Of a DNA stretch of 64,000 nt, positions 11,644 to 23,752 are shown one piece after another. A program made the translations under genes and the position numbers. Origin of the DNA: Astropecten irregularis (Eukaryota > Echinodermata > Asteroidea > Paxillosida > Astropectinidae); assembly GCA_963971285.1 (NCBI GenBank), contig OZ020247.1, forward strand, positions 14,714,614 through 14,778,613, in the 5' to 3' direction. How positions within the stretch are numbered: the first letter of the stretch is position 1; each line of letters starts with the position of its first letter. The notes beneath the pieces were generated by a model. It worked only from the letters and a program-made list of their open reading frames with translations. It did not search any database and was not told the DNA's origin.

Positions 11644-11791
11644 GGGGCCGATTTCATAAAGCTCTGCGACGAGTTGCAACTCGATTTGCGACGCGTCATA
11701 GCTGCGACGCGTCGCATCTATGCGGTGAGTCCATAGAGAAAGGATGCGTCTTAACTCTGCGACGCATCGTACGTTTTGTGAAATCGAAGCC
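11644..11791. repeat. Palindromic MITE rich in GCGACGCGTCGC, copy R1
   Basis: Ends ggggccgatttcataaagc and gttttgtgaaatcgaagcc. Internal perfect palindrome GCGACGCGTCGC at 11704-11715. A near-identical copy is at 63777-63924. Confidence 0.8.
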
Positions 11792-12440
11792 TCAACAGAT
11801 AAATACCAAAGTATTTATAACCTTTTCCATCTCATTCAATGAGCAATTTAGATATTGAACCTATATTTCACTGTGCTAGATGCATCTTTAAGACTAACAT
11901 TTCTTTTCTTACTTTTCCAATTTTTGTGCGCATAGGAGAGATGCAATTCAGTCAGTAATGATATTTCAATGATATTTCCTATCCTGAATCCTGTATTTTT
12001 ATCTTAAATGTCAATCACTAAAAATTGTAGCGTGGGCAAAAGTTGTGACTCATTTCGCTATGTTGACTCACAAATTTGAGGGGAGGAGGTGGGGGGGGGG
12101 GGTTAAGCAAATTACATATCAATTTATGTATGTACTTGTGCATGATTTGCTAAAAAAATCAGTCAACATCGTAGCACGCAAAAGGGTAAAAATGCAATCT
12201 TGGCAAAGATTTTCAAGGCCGCTGACTGTATGAGGCAGATCGACTACATTTACCACTGGCCCAATTTATTTCACCTCGTAGTCAACAGTACGTGTTTTCC
12301 TTGTCGGGCCGAAACTTTTTTGGAAGGGGGAATTGCATGCTGTCTCAAATATACCTCAAAACATGCGTTGGGAAATGTCTTGCTTTACTTTTGGTCAGAT
12401 TGCCTATTTTTGTTGGTAGCCGGATCTTAAAGTAAAGCAA

Positions 12441-12580
12441 TGGGAGATTTTGGAGAACCAGTCTTCAAGTCAACAGCGCACGTACATGCACGAGTACGCA
12501 CACGAAAAACAAAGCGCGCATGCTCACAATTGCGTGCGCGTGCGCTGTTGACTTGAAGACCGGTTCTCCAAAATCTCCCA
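12441..12580. repeat. 140-bp foldback, family I copy 1
   Basis: The arms start tgggagattttggagaacc and ggttctccaaaatctccca, and continue with agtcttcaagtcaacagcgc and its inverse, so they pair over roughly 45 bp. The loop region is alternating gcgtgcgcgtgcgc. A sister copy is at 56602-56745. Confidence 0.85.
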
Positions 12581-12689
12581 ATATGAATGCACTTTGTAAT
12601 TCTTACATTACAAAAGAGGTTGTTCATTGTGGCAAATGACAAGAAGATATTAAGTTATTAGGTGGCTCATGGTGTTTGTTAGAATGAGG

Positions 12690-13073
12690 TTAAAGGGATT
12701 GCATACGTTTGGTAATTTGAGCCTATTGTTTGTTTCAAACCAATATAATTGTATATATATACCATAAAACTAACCTGTGAAAGTTTCAATTCAAAAGGTG
12801 GTAGCGTTTGTGAGATTTTGGCGACAAACTAGAGCGGTTATTTCACGCCAGATAACAGTTAGTCAATAGCTGAGAAGCGTTACGGCCATAACGCTTCTCA
12901 GATTCATAATTTTTGGAGATAAAAAGTGACATATTTTTCCATAACCGCGGTACTTCGAATTGAACGTTTCTCAATATGCATTATACTATCCAAAGCAGCT
13001 GTACTTCTCACCAAGTAAGTTTTTATTGCCATAAATTTTCAGAGTCATTACCAAACGTATGCAATGCCTTTAA
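12690..13073. repeat. TTAA-type MITE with 'gggattgcatacgtttgg' ends
   Basis: The ends ttaaagggattgcatacg... and ...cgtatgcaatgcctttaa are inverted repeats of 27 bp with one mismatch by eye. A strong internal hairpin, ctgagaagcgttacggcc / ataacgcttctcag, lies at about 12871-12901. It shares the ttaaagg end and a tgtgaaagtttcaattca block with families A and B. Confidence 0.85.
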
Positions 13074-13282
13074 GACATTTTGGCTGCAGACAGCTAAGCC
13101 TTTTGTCAAGCTGTCCGAAGCGGTTGTGCTGTCTCAGTCAAGTCAATTCATACCTGTGCTCGGAGTCGGCTGGTCATGCTTGTTCATGGTCCTTGATTGG
13201 AGCATACCCTGTCCAAGCCGGAGACAGCATGCCTTTGATTGGTGGGTTGGGTCCAAGGGCATATACAGCAGGGACCAGATTA

Positions 13283-13521
13283 AGGGCCTTTTCGAAACTG
13301 AGTCTCAGGCTCCGGCTCCATTTCGTGAATCCATTCTGAAATGACGGGTATCAAAATAGAGGCTTTTGGCTCATTGGCTGCAGTTTGGGAGTAGATTCTC
13401 TGGTTTGAAAAGGAAAACAGAGCTTCAGCTTCAATGAAAAACCACAAAAACTATATTTTCAGGATATGGATGACGGAACCGAAGCCTGCCTGAGCCTAAG
13501 CCTCCGTTTCGAAAAGGCCCC
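13283..13521. repeat. MITE family F, copy 1
   Basis: Ends agggccttttcgaaactgag and cgtttcgaaaaggcccct. The interior has gagtagattctctggtttg and gagcttcagcttcaatgaa. Copies at 47971-48184 and 62723-62959, fragment at 18245-18313. Confidence 0.85.
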
Positions 13522-13690
13522 TAATAAGAGGGAATTAGCAGGGCATAATTCTTGATTTCTTCAGACCCATGTCCCATAATTTGGCTATTAACCCTATTTT
13601 CATTGATTTTCGTAGTAGCTATAAATATTGCACAACACATTTTTATGCTGAGCAGAAATCAGCAAAAAGCTATATAAGCTAAGTTTTGAG

Positions 13691-13832
13691 AATAGCGTTC
13701 CGCACTAATGACGTCACACCATGCATGCACGCGCACACACACCCCCATCACTCACCACACGTATGCATTTGGCCGGTTGCAATGTTTGTCTGAGGTTCGG
13801 TTCTATTTTTAGCGCAAGTGCGCAGTGCTATT
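13691..13832. repeat. Foldback family G, copy 2
   Basis: Left end aatagcgttccgcacta followed by ATGACGTCAC; right end gcgcaagtgcgcagtgctatt (imperfect inverse, ends at 13832). Interior is CA-rich. Confidence 0.75.
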
Positions 13833-14770
13833 AGGGTCATTTTTCAAACTTTGGGCAATTGTGCTTGGAGCTTGAAATCTAGACATTATTTTATGTTAAG
13901 GTTGTCATACATGATGAATGGTCGCTAAATTAAAACTTTTCTTGGTTGCAGCAATATGCAACACCTAGAATTTTTAATTCTTAATATTTTATTAACAATT
14001 AAACAAAAACTTGTTTGCGTGTAGCAGCTCGAGGAAATTCCCCCTTTTCTGGTATATGTATGTATGTCACTTCTTAAGAGATCTGTTGGGTGCTTACTCT
14101 TCTTAATGGCTTGACACTAGAGGGCGCCGGTCATGCATTATACGCCAGGGGACGGCTGATTCAATTTGCAGGTGGCTTGAGAATTGCGAAACAAACAGGA
14201 AATTCTGGATGTTGTCATCAGTTTTAGCCGCTCAGTATAATTATGAACTCATTCCTATTAGTATCCATACAGCGATTGCGACAACGGGAATAACGAAAGT
14301 CAAAATTGTCAAAAACCCTTTTGTGGAATGTGCACATAACTCATTTTGATCCAATCTTCCATGCATGTACCGGTATGCAATGGCAGGGGTTGGCAAATTG
14401 GGGGTGGGGTTTCGGGGGGGGGGAGGGTTGTGGATGAGGGAAGTTGAAAGCAGTCATCATATAAATTAGAGATAACGTATCGTAAATCACAGGATTGTGT
14501 TGGCTTCTCTCCATAATCTACTGTGCCAATTGATTGTTTCCTCTTACCATATGGTACGAGTTTAGGCATTAGGCGCGCAATTAGCGCTGCGCATTTCGTC
14601 AAACTTGCCGCAATCAGCGATAACAAAATACGGCAGAATGAAAAAAAAAGGGGTTCCCAGCTCAATTCATAAAAAAGAATTAAAGTAATGACCTGCTTTT
14701 CAGTTATTGAATGTGGTCTTTCTTTCTAATTTCTGAATTTATGGTATAACTTGGTTTGATAGTGAAGAAA
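13833..14770. other. No feature recognised
   Basis: A G-run near 14412-14425 and an A-run at 14641-14649; no gene or repeat family identified. Confidence 0.4.
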
Positions 14771-14936
14771 AGGGCTCCGCGCTCGGTCTATTTATAGAAT
14801 ATGCCCTTTATATCGACAGCTATAGTTGCCCGGATGTTCGGACAAAATATCACAACGTTTACGTGTAATTTAATTGGGCAACGTGCGACTTGTTTGTCCG
14901 AACATTCTGAATGTAACGTCACGAGCACGGAGCCCT
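14771..14936. repeat. Foldback family H, copy 1
   Basis: Ends agggctccgcgctcg and gagcacggagccct. Inner arms ccggatgttcggacaaa and ttgtttgtccgaacattct; acgtcac lies near the right end. Copies at 30341-30505 and 32507-32679. Confidence 0.8.
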
Positions 14937-15407
14937 TTTGGGTTCACATTACAATTGTTTTCATAATTATGTACAGTGTACATCAGTTGGTACCTTGAAT
15001 TTGTTGTATGGAGTTGAACCGATTTGATTGGTTAACTTTCTACAGGATTTTCCAGCAAAACTCCTTATGCTCAGCAAACAATGGCCGAATACAAGTCAAG
15101 AGCAGTAAACATCACATAAATGGGTTATGGGGATTTTCTTTCTTTTTCTTCAGCACTTGTGTATATTGTATGAATTTATGGAAATCTTGCTTTAATAATT
15201 GCCGCCATTTTGCCTTGCAGTTCATCTGAATCTGCAGCATTAGCAACTTGACCAACCTCAATTACTAGTCCCTGTTGTTTGGCCCTGTGCTTTGCTGTGA
15301 TATCAAAAAGTAGCTAAGTGATTTGAGCCAAATGGCTGCACTCTTTATACCTCAGTCATAGCTGGAAATCATCGATAAAATTGACTCCTATTTCATTTCC
15401 AGTAAAC

Positions 15408-15713
15408 TTAAAGGTAGTATCATACTTTGGTAAGAAACCAAAACAAACATTTTCACTGATTTACGTATAACTTACAGGGTATGAAGATGGTGGTGATAGA
15501 AACATACTGTTAAAATTGTTCTGCCTGAAATTGTGTATTTATCCAGAAAAAAGTAAAACAACGACCGAAAATCGTTTTGATCTTTTAAAAGATCAAAAAT
15601 AAAAGAGCAAATTTTGACATTTTCACAGATGACTGTGACTGTATCTTCCTTGATATTTGTGCTCATGAATCTACACTTCTTTGACAAAAACCAAAGTATG
15701 ATACTACCTTTAA
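15408..15713. repeat. Family-A MITE, copy A3
   Basis: ttaaaggtagtatcatactt to actacctttaa. Central gatcttttaaaagatc is intact; the tttctcaaaaagtgggcacc segment seen in other copies is missing. Confidence 0.85.
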
Positions 15714-16622
15714 GTGAATGACCTTCCTTGCGATCCTGTTAATTTCCACGCATTGCTACTCATTTGAGCCTAAATTGTGCAATTTCCCTCAGTATCAGTA
15801 CATTTAGTTGTTGGTTTTTCTCCGAAGTAAAAGATTACCAGTACAAATCAAGATAGCATTATAGGGCATAATGCTGTAATAATATGTTCCTGCAATATGA
15901 CCTTTTCCTAAAAGCTTTGAGAAAATCTGTCTCCTTTATTGAGAGGAAATTTGGGGGTAATTCTGGAAGTAAGATTGAAATGAATGGATTAGGTGGTTAT
16001 AAATCCAAAATAGCTTTGACAAAAAAAATTGAAAACAAGAAAATCAATCCTTGACAGAAAAAATTAAAAGTGGATTTTGGTTTGGCGGTCACGGAGAGTG
16101 CACGGTAGCTGATTGGGTTGTAAATTTGTGGTCCGCCTCAAGCCGCATTCCTGGGGGAACGGCTGGGGCTTTCCGGGCCAGACAATCCCACTCGAGGAAA
16201 TACACAGCCGACGAGTCCCCCATCAAACGGACTTGGCTGCTGCAAGGTGAAGGAGACAGGTCAGCCTTCAATTTCTGGGTGATCTAATAATTTATCAAGT
16301 ATAAATTGCCGAGGTCGGTTGTAGGAAATTAAGACCCCATTTTTTTTTTTTTTGCTCTTTTTGTGAACCATGTCCCATGTTCCCTGGACAATTTGAGAAA
16401 GGAGAAGTGGCAATTATACTCATTGCAGGGTGGGTCCGTCAGTCTACAGTCTGAGCCAGTGCCTGAGAGTAATATCCTCCCCTATGAATTTAACCGAGAA
16501 CTTTTCAGCTCGGTAAATAATACAAGACAAATTCTCAGTCTGAACAGTATCCACCTAAAACAAAACAAAAAATCATAGAGATTCAAAGAGAGAGAAAAAA
16601 AAATTCAAGAAAACCTTAGAAT
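15714..16622. other. No gene recognised
   Basis: A 78-codon frame at 16051-16287 has no recognisable domain and no neighbouring in-phase exon. A T-run lies at 16340. Confidence 0.4.
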
Positions 16623-16815
16623 TTAAAGGTAATATCATACTTTGGTAAAAGATCAAAAGTACAAGAGAAAAGACAGTTTTTCACTGTTTTCTCAAAAAGT
16701 GGGCACCGTATGGGACTGAAATTTTCACTGATGACTGTTACTGTATCTGTGTTGATATTTTGGCCCATGAATCTGCATTTCTTTGACAAAAACCGAAGTA
16801 TGATATTACCTTTAA
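16623..16815. repeat. Family-A MITE, internally deleted copy A4
   Basis: Both ends present (ttaaaggtaatatcatactt and gtatgatattacctttaa) but about 180 bp of the left interior is missing; the length is 193 bp. Confidence 0.8.
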
Positions 16816-17575
16816 TACACGGCGCGTTCATCAACTCGCGTAGCATGGAATAAACTATGACTTTTAGGTGACCTGTGAGTTTGGTCAATGGAGGATTTGC
16901 ACTAATAATGTTGGGGATTACTCATCCAGCATCCAGCGATCGAACGGCAGATAACCTAACTATCTTGACAAGTCAACTTGGCAATGGAGGTCATGGGTTT
17001 GCATTGCATGCAAAGGGGGCAGGGGTAATGCTGGTGGAGGGGAGGGTGTGTAGGGAGGGGTAAATGCACGTGGAATGCAATAAGCCCTCTACACGCTGAG
17101 TCTCTCGTTCCCTAACTTTACGTGTTCTATCGCCCTGCTGCAATAGGCTACATCTCCCCGCCCCCCACCCCCCCTCAAGGTTCAGATTCGGCGGCGTGCC
17201 ATCCATCGGATGTGTCGTGAGTAATCCAGGAAGGAAAGTAAGGTCTATGTCCAATTTGGCATTAAGCAAGGGGGTAGGGTAGGGGAGGGGGGGGGGGCCT
17301 TGGGAGGCTGTGTTAGCCAGGTTGACTCAATGGCTTGAGGGGGACCGGGCTGGGCTGGGAAGGTTTGGCTGGATACCCTGGTATATAGGACCTATATGTA
17401 TATGCCCTGTCATGCTATACATCCCCGCAACCAGGCTAGTGCAGAAAGTGAGCCTAGAAACTTGTTGACATCCAGGTCTGCCGATTATATACTACGTACG
17501 TATTTGTTTTTAATTTTTGTGCCAGCGACACCACCCCCTCCCCCTCGAACTATTTCCACTGGTGGCAATGTATAT
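16816..17575. other. No gene recognised; GC-skewed low-complexity patches
   Basis: G-rich and C-rich runs at about 17025-17060, 17155-17175 and 17265-17300. No exon or repeat family. Confidence 0.4.
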
Positions 17576-17771
17576 CAGGGGCCAATTTCATGAACCTGTT
17601 TAGCGCCGAAAATTTTGCTTAGCACAAAATGTCTTGCGCAATAAAACAAACCACCATTAAAAATTCCATTTGGTATTCATGGTCAGCGAACAACAGCCAA
17701 AGAACAGTCAAAAGCGATACACAACACATGGAAATTCGGTTGTAAGTAATCCTGTTTTTATTAAGACAGAG
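17576..17771. repeat. MITE family E, 3'-truncated copy
   Basis: Starts ggggccaatttcatgaacc. The interior acaaaccaccatt, ttcatggtcagcgaacaaca and acacatggaaattcgg match full copies at 27912-28150 and 32850-33093; the other end is missing. Confidence 0.75.
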
Positions 17772-19984
17772 CAGTTTACTATAAAAGCAGTAAAAACAGC
17801 AAAGACAATTTTAAGTACTGATAATCTGTAGTTTAATAAGCCTAGTGTTGAGTGTCAACTTAAACATTATTAAGCCTTCCTCCATGGGTTGATACACATG
17901 GCTTCACTGATCTCCCAAACTCAGCCAACATTTTTGTTCTGTCGTGCATGGAGCAATGTTGCACGCCCTCACTCGCAGAGCTGTTTGAGTTGAGCTTTAT
18001 GCTGACCAATCTTGACAGGAGTTTACACGTACCGCAGATGGTATGAACTTCAAAAATGCATTCACAAAATGTCATTCCACAAAGATGGCCGACATTTTTC
18101 CATGGTTGACATCATGTGCCTATTATAGGCCTTATACATGTAGTTCAATAGCATTACACATATCGCAGCAACATCAATTCAATTCTATGGCAAAGTAGAA
18201 CTTAATCATAAGAAACCATGGAGGAACTTTCACCAACAGTTGAAGTCCCTCGGAAATGATGGGATGGTGGAGCCGTAGCCAGAGCCTGAGCCTGAGCCTC
18301 CATTTCATAAACACCCATATGAATTCTGGACACAGCATGGGCACTTTCATGGATAGGCGGGAATAATGGAGTGAAGGTATACAAGAAATGCACTGGTGGA
18401 CAGTTTGCGCTAAACATTTTGTGAACTAAACCTCGCATATTTGAGGCTTGATATAAAAATTTGAAACCAATGTGTTCTGCCGCACAGGTTATTTATAGAG
18501 CTAGGAATGGAATGAGTTGCAAAAAATTCAGCATTTGGAATCCAAATGGCTACTCTGTATGTGTACACCATGAGCGTAAGGTATATCTTCCCTGTACATT
18601 TAGCGGCATAATCGGTCGGCCATGTTGGGTCCAACTTTTGGACTCTTGGTGGCGTAACTCTCTCGGTCTATGTGACTCGGATGAAATTCCCCCTCCCCCC
18701 ACGTACCCCTCAGTCAAAGCCTGGGTTTATCAACCCCTCCCGTATGGATGGGATCACGAAACTGTGACTCGCTTGTGCCTGACGTGATAACTCGACCCCT
18801 GGAACAAAAAAAAAGAAGACAAATATCGGCCAATTTCACCCGTGGATTAATGTCGAAGGCATACCTCCCTCGGGAGTCCTCATCTAAGCGTGTCCTGTTG
18901 CCCAACGCATCACCCTGATGAAATGCATGCAGAGATAGACTAACCAGTTATTATATCCAGTTTCCTGCCCCCCGAAAAAAAATGAAAGAAGAGGGAGACC
19001 CCATCTTATCGGTGTTTGTTTCCTATTACATAGAATAATACAGCCAATCCACGTAAGCCAGCGTCACACGCAAACGATGACACTGCAGGAAATGTGAATA
19101 TGGGAAGAAGAAGAAGAAGAAGAAGAAAATTTGGTACTCAACCAGGGCAATATGGAATTTTTTAGCGGCTGATAAGGCCCCCAGCGCCACTTGTCCCTGA
19201 GATGGGAGGGGAACCCAGCGCAGAGACGCAGACCTTGGGGCGTCATCCCTCGGCCGTTGGGGAATTGCGACTAATCCAGTCACTGAATATGATACCACGC
19301 TCCAATAATGACGTGTGAAAACTTGCACTTTTTTCCTAGGTTAGCAGTTTTGCCCGGGTAGCTAGGCGGTTCCTGTCACCGGGGCCTGGCCCATATTCTC
19401 CCCCTCCTTCCTAGACATAGTCTGTTTTTGGTTAGGACTATGATCAAATCTAGTGCTTCCCGAATTCAATGTACACAGTTCTGCGCTAACCGAGGGTGCA
19501 TTCAGACAATAGCTTTTTTGGGGCGGCAGGAAGTTAGGGGTTGGGGTAGGGGAGTTATAGAGGCTGGATGATTGTGGTTGAATTGAATACAACTTAATTC
19601 AGTGCTTTTTGGCGTAACCCCAACCACATGTGTGGGGGGACAGAGAGGTCCAGACAGAAAAAGATTGCTAAAATTGTTTGCTAATAAAGTGCAGTGTTGC
19701 GTTTGCCTAAAAGTGCCCCAGCAACCATCATCCATGGAGCTATTCCATGAGCTATATGTACCAAGATAGAGCCTCCAATTTTCCATTTCAGAAAACTTTA
19801 AAATTCTGCTTCAAAAAAACCTGAATTCCATTTCCAGGTTGAAAAATGTGAACGTTTTTCTCTGTTTTCTCAAAAAAGATCCTCATTTGAAATTTCACAG
19901 ATGACTGTTACTGTATCTTTCTTGACATTTTTGCCCACAAATCTGCATTTCTTTGACAAAGACCAAAGTATGATATTATTTTTT
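17772..19984. other. Gene-free region with repeat fragments
   Basis: Contains a family-F fragment (about 18245-18313), a GAA microsatellite (about 19108-19128) and a family-A right-half fragment (about 19855-19986) ending gaccaaagtatgatatta. No exon supported. Confidence 0.5.
19108..19128 (+). repeat. (GAA)n microsatellite
   Basis: About seven perfect gaa units. Confidence 0.8.
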
Positions 19985-20535
19985 AGGCCTTTTCACACTG
20001 TCCAAATTCTTTGGCTCAGTGGTTTAGATTGAATCTTGGGAGTTTTAATTGTTTTACCTCTTGAAAAGTTTCACCCCTGAGTCAACCTACCATACCTTTT
20101 ACAAAATAATATCCAACCAGGTCAAAGCCACCCTATATAGGTTCTGGCCAGGTTCAAGATTATAAACTGGATAGAAACATTGCTTGTCCGAGATGATCCG
20201 TGACAGAAAATTACCCTGAGTTTATTTCATACTTGGTCAATATAATAATATTGGAAATCTGATACTAGCACTTCCAAGGTTTAAAAGTAATCATTGTCAG
20301 CTGGACACGCTTGACCGACCATGTCCGGCCAGGACCGATTGGTGTTAAGTATCACCAGGGCTCAGTAGGTGAGAACTGAACCTTGTAATAATGGTCTACG
20401 TAGCAGACAATTCACAAAGTGTGAAAGTGAAGGGTCTAAACTGACCCTTGTCAAAACTTAAGTAAGTCAGTGTGAACAGGGTCTGATCCAGGTTGGTTTC
20501 AACACGGATCAAAAGGGAATAGTGTGAAAAGGCCT
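19985..20535. repeat. Inverted-repeat element U2
   Basis: Ends aggccttttcacactgtcc and aatagtgtgaaaaggcct. It is the second copy of the element at 7013-7429, longer, and without the minisatellite unit. Confidence 0.7.
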
Positions 20536-20584
20536 GCATCTTGAGTGGAAAACTTTCATCTGGAAACTTTCTCTAAGTGGGCAG

Positions 20585-20944
20585 GTATAATACATTTACA
20601 TGATTGGTAAAGGTCACAGAACAGCACTCACACTTTGTCTGATGTGCAATTGTGCATGCAATAATAAACCTGTGAAATTTGAGCTCATTCGGACATCTGA
20701 GTTAAGAAAAAACAGCGGAAACCTGACTCAATGTACTTTTAAACATAAAGAATGGTTTTGATCTTACCCCGAGATCAAAACTGTTTGTGGTCTTTGTTTT
20801 ACTAATTTCTGGATAAACTTACACCATTTCAGGTGGGCATATTTTAACTGTATGTTTCTACCAGCACCATGTTCATACTTCGAAAGTTATATGTAAATCT
20901 GTGAACATTTCTGTTTGGGTATGTTACCAATCCTGTACTGTACC
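20585..20944. repeat. Family-B MITE, copy B2
   Basis: Shares catgattggtaaaggtcaca, tgaaatttgagctcattcgg, ctaatttctggataaa, accagcaccatgttcata and accaatcctgtactgtacc with B1. The left end carries a small insertion. Confidence 0.75.
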
Positions 20945-23752
20945 AAGCAGGGCCTACATGTACACCATTGTACATACTTTGCTAGTATCATGATAAATAT
21001 TTTGTTTGGTTCTTTGGCCTGAATTTTACTCCACCAAAATTTCCCTGACATGTTTTTCGTTATTCTCCCCCTCCTGCCACAAATGTGCAATTTATCAAGT
21101 GTTCTAACTGCCTAATCAATAGCTATTCACTCATCCGTTCCATCAATCAATTTGATCAGCAAATCAATCAAGTGGCCAACAATCCGCCTGATTAATCAAT
21201 GATTGTATCAATCAAACAGTTATCCGGTAAATGCAGTTGGACAGATCTGCAGTGCTCGGGGGAAACAAGCTAGGTAACCATTTTGACAATGAGGTTTACC
21301 TCAACCCAAAAAAAAAAAGAATCTGAAAAAAAAGAAACATCCACTGATTGATGACTGAGGAAACCAGCACAGGGTGGGTTTCTAACGGTCCACTTCCACG
21401 GGCTTGCCAAAATCCACCTCACCATTGGTCAGTCAACTTTCTCAACTCAATTAGATCACGGTCTAACCCCCCCTCCCCATCCCTACCCCCCTCCCCCCTC
21501 TCCATCTTGCACACAAACAACTGTATTTCCTCTCAACCCTGAAAATTTCGGCTCTGAAATAGGCTGGGAGGTGTCAAGAGTAATCTGAGACGGGCACTGA
21601 TGATCAAGTCGGTCTGGGATTGATTTAAGGGCCCCCTCACGAGGAAAGGCACGGCTATGGTGACTGCTAAGACTCAGGAAAGCACAATCGGCGCTAATTT
21701 CCTTCAAACCGCTCTGGCCAATTAGGCTAAATGTGAACATATTTTCACGCCCGTCGCGGTTTTCTTTATCTTTTCATAATTTTTCTTCTCTTTGTGTATA
21801 TACGTTTTGATTTTCCATCCACTTTTTTGAGGACTGGTAAAGTTAGCTGTTATGACGGACCGTTTTGTAGTCTCTAATCATAGATGACTGCTCGGTCCTT
21901 GTGTTTACGGAGGTCACCACACCTTGGCCTGGGAACGCCTGACCTCCATTTTGGCTGACCTCAAATTTTGATGGTCATGGAGGATATGATTTCTTATTAT
22001 ATGATCTTGGGTTCCAACGCACTCTTATCTGAGTTACAATGCCTCAGACACTAACTCGGGAGTGTGGGTGGACTGTTGAGGAGGAGCGAAGGGGAAGCTT
22101 TGGCCAACAACCAGGAGAAGCTTCTGGTTACACGCTGCTTAGCTCATTGCCTGTGATTCAGGGAACTGTTTTAAATTTCCGCGACTTAAGTTGAAAATTT
22201 CCACATTCGAGGCATTAATTGATGGAATTTCCTTATTTTGTCACCCTGAAAGTCTTGTGATAAGTCATAGAATTTGTCCCCCAACCCAAAACGAACAGGC
22301 AGCGACAATTTGTAGCAAAAAATAGAAATTCAGTCTAGTATACCTTCGCAATTCTGTGTGAATGTATGAAAAATGACTATGTAATTGAGCATTTTTCAAC
22401 AGGTTTGAGTAGCACTCAAGTTTCATGCTTGCCTTGAATCCGATGCTCGTCACAGAAATTTGCCAATATCAGTTTGTGCAACGCTACACCAGACATCTTC
22501 ATATCGTAGTAGGGGTCCCCCCCCCCCTTCCCCTGATGTAATTCAGCACAGCAGCAGCAGCGACGCAAGCTCAAGTTTGCCTGTCATTTACGCCCGTAAT
22601 TAATTCAGTCTTTCGGGATTTATTTGTGTCTGTGACAGTTATGAGGCAACTAGAGCCAGATCCCATTGCACTTATTAGCTTCTTCCCAAACCGATGATAG
22701 TCAGTCCGGTGTCTGATCCAATTTCGTCGTCAACCGGAGCGCATATGCCACGTTTTTTTTTTTTTGCGTGGTGGCCCGACCCTAGCCCCAGCCGCACAGG
22801 CATCGGCCTCACGCACTCAATTGCTTCCTCATCACAGTCAATATATAACCAATTGACAATCTTCAGCGTGTGCAATGGGGCTATTAATGATTAGGAACTG
22901 TACCCATTGCAATGCCCTTAGGGAGTCTTATCTGAGCCTTTAAGCTCAATATTCACCCAAATTTGCAGAGAAATTTGCCTAATTTTATTTGTTAGGCAAT
23001 ATGAGAGTTTTTATTCAGTTATTTATTTATTTTTTAGGGGCGATGCTAGTATTTTATGAGCCCCTTTATATTACATAGATGAATGTCATTGTGATTGACA
23101 GTATTTAAGTGATTGCGAATTTTATAAATTATCTTCTTCTTTTTTATTTGAATCTATAGTGTAACTTTTATTTTTAAACCCCAGAAATGCCTTTGATGAT
23201 TATTGTCATCATTAAATTTGGTCTTGCGGTTACAGAATTTACATGCAGCCTAATGGGATCATTGTGAGTCCTCCCTTGAAATTGCTTTAGACTTTGCTCA
23301 TTTTTGCTGAGTTGGGAAAAATGCGGAGGGCATTGGCCGAGTTGTCTGGTATTTTGTATTGTTACTGTTAGGTCTTTGTGATGTAGTCCACGTCAGGGAC
23401 TGTGTCGTTTAAGCCTGTGTCCTTAAGTGAGACACTTTGCATGAATTGTTTAATATACTCTCAACCCAGGAATGAAATGAGTACCTGTGAGGGTAGAGCT
23501 TGTTGCGTTTAATTAAACCTGTTACATCATATGTTCCACAAAATGCTGAGACTGTACTTGGGGTCGATTTCATGAAGCCCCACCCATTGTATCCTACGCA
23601 GGCTGCAATGCATCGTAAGTCCTATGATTTATCAGAGTAGCCCCCCTCCCCAAGTCCCCCACTCCCCCAATTACTTTTTGAGGGGAAAACAAACAAACAT
23701 AAATTTATTAAAATGTTTGTCCTTTTTTTTGTTTCATTTTCTAAATCAACAG
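20945..23752. other. Repeat-poor, gene-free stretch
   Basis: Only one decayed repeat (about 23410-23530), some poly-C/T runs and a foldback fragment (about 23563-23640). The scarcity of MITEs compared with flanking DNA stands out. It may be intronic to the coiled-coil gene or hold regulatory DNA. Confidence 0.45.
21142..21214. promoter_or_regulatory. Cluster of PBX/HOX-like TGATTGAT sites
   Basis: ATCAATCA (TGATTGAT on the minus strand) occurs at 21142-21149, 21163-21170 and 21207-21214, with TGATTAAT at 21189-21196 and ATCAATGATT following it. PBX-HOX heterodimers bind TGATTGAT/TGATTAAT. Function is inferred only from site density. Confidence 0.3.

Noticed and set aside
16051..16287. 78-codon frame that could be an exon
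   Set aside because: No domain, no convincing splice sites in phase with any neighbour.
1..23700. Transposase or reverse transcriptase genes to drive the MITEs
   Set aside because: No frame long enough or with recognisable catalytic motifs; all elements seen are non-autonomous.
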